A stretch of DNA of 64,000 bases from Liolophura sinensis. Lineage: Eukaryota; Mollusca; Polyplacophora; Chitonida; Chitonidae. The notes below the pieces were generated by a model. The model worked only from the letters and a program-made list of their open reading frames with translations. It was not told the origin of the DNA and made no database searches. The stretch lies in assembly GCF_032854445.1 (NCBI RefSeq), contig NW_027018054.1, positions 36,041 to 100,040 of the forward strand, given 5' to 3'. The position numbers were made by a program, and so were the translations under genes. Below are positions 61,435 to 64,000 of the stretch, piece after piece (within the stretch, counting starts at the first letter, position 1; each line of letters opens with the position of its first letter).

Positions 61435-62832
61435 AACTATATTCTCTTGTACAGGCCAGCAGCCTTCAGAAAATCAATAACAGCATCGCCAGCGATGATG
61501 TCAAATAAATCATATATATGTAAAATCTTTGCCGCATATGGGCAAAGTCTGCAGTCAACCACGATAAGATTGATGCCGTATTGAGCGTCACATTCAACAC
61601 TCGGGATCACTGCTCCATCCAGGATAATATTGTTTGTTAGGCGTTAGAGAATGTCCAATACGATACCTCGTAAAACTACTTGGTGTCTACGAGACCTTCT
61701 TTCCTTAGTATAAGTATTATAGCCAGTGGCAGGACCCATTCACCCTACCAAAGGCGACCAATATATTTAAGAATATTACACTTAAAAGAATTATATGGTA
61801 TTTAAACTTTTGACAAAGGTTTCGTGAGGGCAACTTTTGCCTCCCTGCCTGAAGGCGTTTCAAGGACACCAGTATGACTTGCTATCCAATAGAATATATC
61901 TTTACCTCTTTTAATTTCTTTTATATGGCTTATATTTCAAGGGTTAACGGATTTTTAAATTATTATTCCTAATTGCCAAAAGGCAAGAAAGCGAGTCGCT
62001 GTACATCACTGCCCTCTGAGCATGCCCTGAAGAAACATATGATAAGGCCAGGAGTATAGCCCTAGCCTCTACAGAAAATGATTGAAGACGAGGATAGAAG
62101 ACGAAGACCAGCAACTCTCTGCTCTAAGACAGCTGAACCTGCAACCCTGTCCTCATCCTTTGACCCATCAGTATATACAAATTTATATCTGAATATTTAG
62201 CCTTAATGTCAACAAACCTTGCTGAATTATAAGAGGATTTGTATTTGATTAATTATATTTACGGAGATCAAATATCAATTTAGGTTGTGAAAGAGGGGAC
62301 TCCGGAAAAGAAGCCGGAGCTATGTTCCCAACTTCAATGTTGGCTTCCACAATATGGTCCTGAACACGAACACCGAACGAGAGGTTCTTGTTAGGACATT
62401 TAATATAATTTGTCTACATATAATGGATTGAAAACACAGTCCGTAGGCAGGGTTTGTTTGGATGTGCATTAAGCTGTGTAGCATATTGAGGCTCGGTTTT
62501 ATACGCCTGCAAAGAAGGCTCGTTAGCCTCTACGTATAAACTATCTACTGGTGAGGTTCTAAAAGCACCAAGGATGAGCCTGAAACCTTGAGGATGAACA
62601 GGATCCAACATTTTAATATATGACTTCCCTAGCGGGAACTGTAAATGATGGATCCATATTCCAATTTAGACCTCAGCAGAGAACGATATAGACTGAGTAA
62701 AACAGATCGGTCAACGCCCCAATCGGTGCTTAACATGACTTTAATTATATCGAGAGCATTTACCAGCAGTGCATAGGTATTCAATGGGTACCAATTGTGT
62801 GCCTCTTTTGGCAGACCTATACCTCTTTTCAT
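61435..62832 (-). mobile_element. LINE ORF2 C-terminal fragment with RNase H-like domain
   Basis: Minus strand, in order: RT thumb ALDIIKVMLSTDWGVDRSVL and LLRSKLEYGSIIYSS (62832-62629); MLDPVHPQGFRLILGAFRTS (62611), EANEPSLQAYKTEPQYATQL; then VYTDGSKDEDRVAGSAVL (about 62170), the first RNase H Asp motif; YSDSLSCLLAIRNNNL (about 62000), the third motif; a degraded WIPSH-type region (about 61850); and an ORF end, LKAAGLYKRI-stop, near 61440. Several stops. It shows that this LINE family carries an RNase H domain. Confidence 0.8.
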
Positions 62833-62859
62833 ATGAATACGACTATATGCAGAAATTAC

Positions 62860-63449
62860 TTCAAAGTAATATCTTTAAAGCTCGATCCTTTTCATTTTAC
62901 CAAGGGGTATATTGATGATCTACTGGAGTTAAATAATCACCATATTGCTGAAGCGGTGAAGGAAAATCTATCAGCCTTCATTGGATTTAAAGGAGACAAC
63001 AGATAGTCCTGATTGGTACGTCTTATTTGGATCTATATCTGTACAAAGACGGACAAGGTCTCCTTTCACGCCGCCTTTACGATAAAAGGGATAATTTCAA
63101 TTTTCATATTGTAAATTATCCTTATTTAGATAGCAATATACCAAAGGGTTCTGCATATGGCGTATACATATCTCGCCTTGTACCATTTGTCAGATCTTGC
63201 CTTAATTGTGATGACTTTAATCTGCGTCACAAGTTGCTAATTCAAAAACTAGTTTGTCAAGGATACTCCATCAAACGCCTTCATTATAAGTTTCTCAAAT
63301 TTTACAATGAATATACACTCGTTGGCAGGTATGGACAGAGCGTTCAGAATCTTGGCGATCTGCATTGTGATCAACCACATAGACAGCGCTGTTATCCCTA
63401 TGTACATATCTATCGCGTACATGGTATTAAACAACATCGATGGCGCTGA
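62860..63449 (+). pseudogene. Reverse-transcriptase C-terminal remnant of another retroelement
   Basis: FTKGYIDDLLELNNHH (RT active-site box, 62900-62945), then after a gap RRLYDKRDNFNFHIVNYPYL, NIPKGSAYGVYISRLVPFVR, LLIQKLVCQGYSIKRLHYKF, LKFYNEYTLVGRYGQSV. This YIDDL … LYDKRDxFNF … YGVYISxL pattern belongs to a distinct group of metazoan RT elements, not to the LINEs above; I am unsure of the formal clade (possibly Penelope-like). The C-terminal 110 codons are open. Confidence 0.6.
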
Positions 63450-63489
63450 TTGCCCAGTGTAACCATCTATCTTGTATGTCATGTGTTAC

Positions 63490-64000
63490 ATCATAGATGG
63501 CGCCTCTTGTAGCATGAGATCTTTACATATTAACGGGGAAAGACGTACTTTTGAATCATAATCTGATCGGTTAGGGGTGTGTAACGCTCGTCATTTTCAA
63601 ACTGTATCTAATACCGCTTAACCTGGGGCTAGGGGCCGTAAAGGTAGCCATGCTAATTACATCAGCATGATGCCTTTATGAACAGTTGCAATCAAAACGC
63701 GACTGAGATACTTGTTTAGCTGTTATTTGACATGGAACTCATTGACGGACTACGAATTTGAACTTTGATATGGAATTCATGCCTGGAATATTCATTATAT
63801 GCCGGCATCATTGAAAACTAATGACCGCTTCTCTCTTGTATGTTACCGGCTTTATTTCTTATTTGTATAATTTCTTAAATAGGCCTACCTTTGTCTTCTG
63901 GGGTTAGTGTTAAACGTTGTTGTGGAAATGGATCTTGCGATTATCGACTTGGAACGCCCTTTACGGACTACGAATGGTATAGGAATGTCGGACTTATATT
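63490..64000 (+). repeat. LINE 3'UTR copy
   Basis: Same 3'UTR as 4500-4975 and 47688-48175: 'catattaacggggaaaga', 'gtaacgctcgtcatttt', 'gcatgatgcctttatgaac', 'tgttaccggctttatttc', 'ttggaaatggatcttgcg'. Runs to the window edge. Confidence 0.85.

Overview
The window looks like a transposon-rich, gene-poor stretch of an animal genome, probably a mollusc or another marine lophotrochozoan. The evidence is AT-rich non-coding sequence, many tRNA-derived SINEs of a type common in marine invertebrates, LINEs with AP-endonuclease and zinc-knuckle ORFs, a Ty3/Gypsy element, a Tc1 transposon, satellites and (TA)n runs. I see no convincing host gene, no rRNA or ordinary tRNA gene, and no bacterial-type operon or CRISPR array.

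Layout. 1-1.9 kb: a LINE (ORF2 start, small ORF, ORF1) on the minus strand. 2.1-6.5 kb: SINEs and scrambled LINE 3' parts. 6.7-9.6 kb: a decayed Gypsy element on the minus strand. 9.97-11.5 kb: a Tc1 element with an unbroken transposase. 13.34-26.70 kb: copy A of a Polinton/Maverick-like integrated DNA virus. 26.7-29.65 kb: LINE pieces. 29.65-41.10 kb: copy B of the same virus-like element, inverted relative to A. 41.1-48.2 kb: SINEs and tandem arrays, including a 107-bp satellite. 48.2-52.6 kb: a nearly complete but broken LINE. 52.9-61.4 kb: an 8.5-kb segment between two (TA)n runs, with inverted GGCGACC-rich ends and degraded exons; this is a candidate large DNA transposon. 61.4-64 kb: a LINE fragment, another reverse-transcriptase remnant and a LINE 3' end.

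The main subject is the virus-like element. Combining the two copies, the order from one end is: iterated terminal inverted repeat, small zinc-ribbon protein, type B DNA polymerase, convergent retroviral-type integrase, a short protein with a C-terminal membrane segment, a 79-aa membrane protein, a lysine-rich protein, a Ser/Gln/Pro-headed protein, an A32-like packaging ATPase, a probable double-jelly-roll capsid protein, a divergent coiled-coil/membrane protein, a 434-codon structural-type protein, a divergent 174-aa protein (possible minor capsid), an unassigned broken gene, a 200-aa membrane protein, a small terminal gene, and the second inverted repeat. Replication (polymerase), integration (integrase), packaging (ATPase) and shell genes are all present, so this is a virus-type mobile element rather than a simple transposon. 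Both copies are dead: each has its own stops, frameshifts and deletions. One frameshift in the ATPase is shared by both copies. No adenovirus-type protease was recognised.
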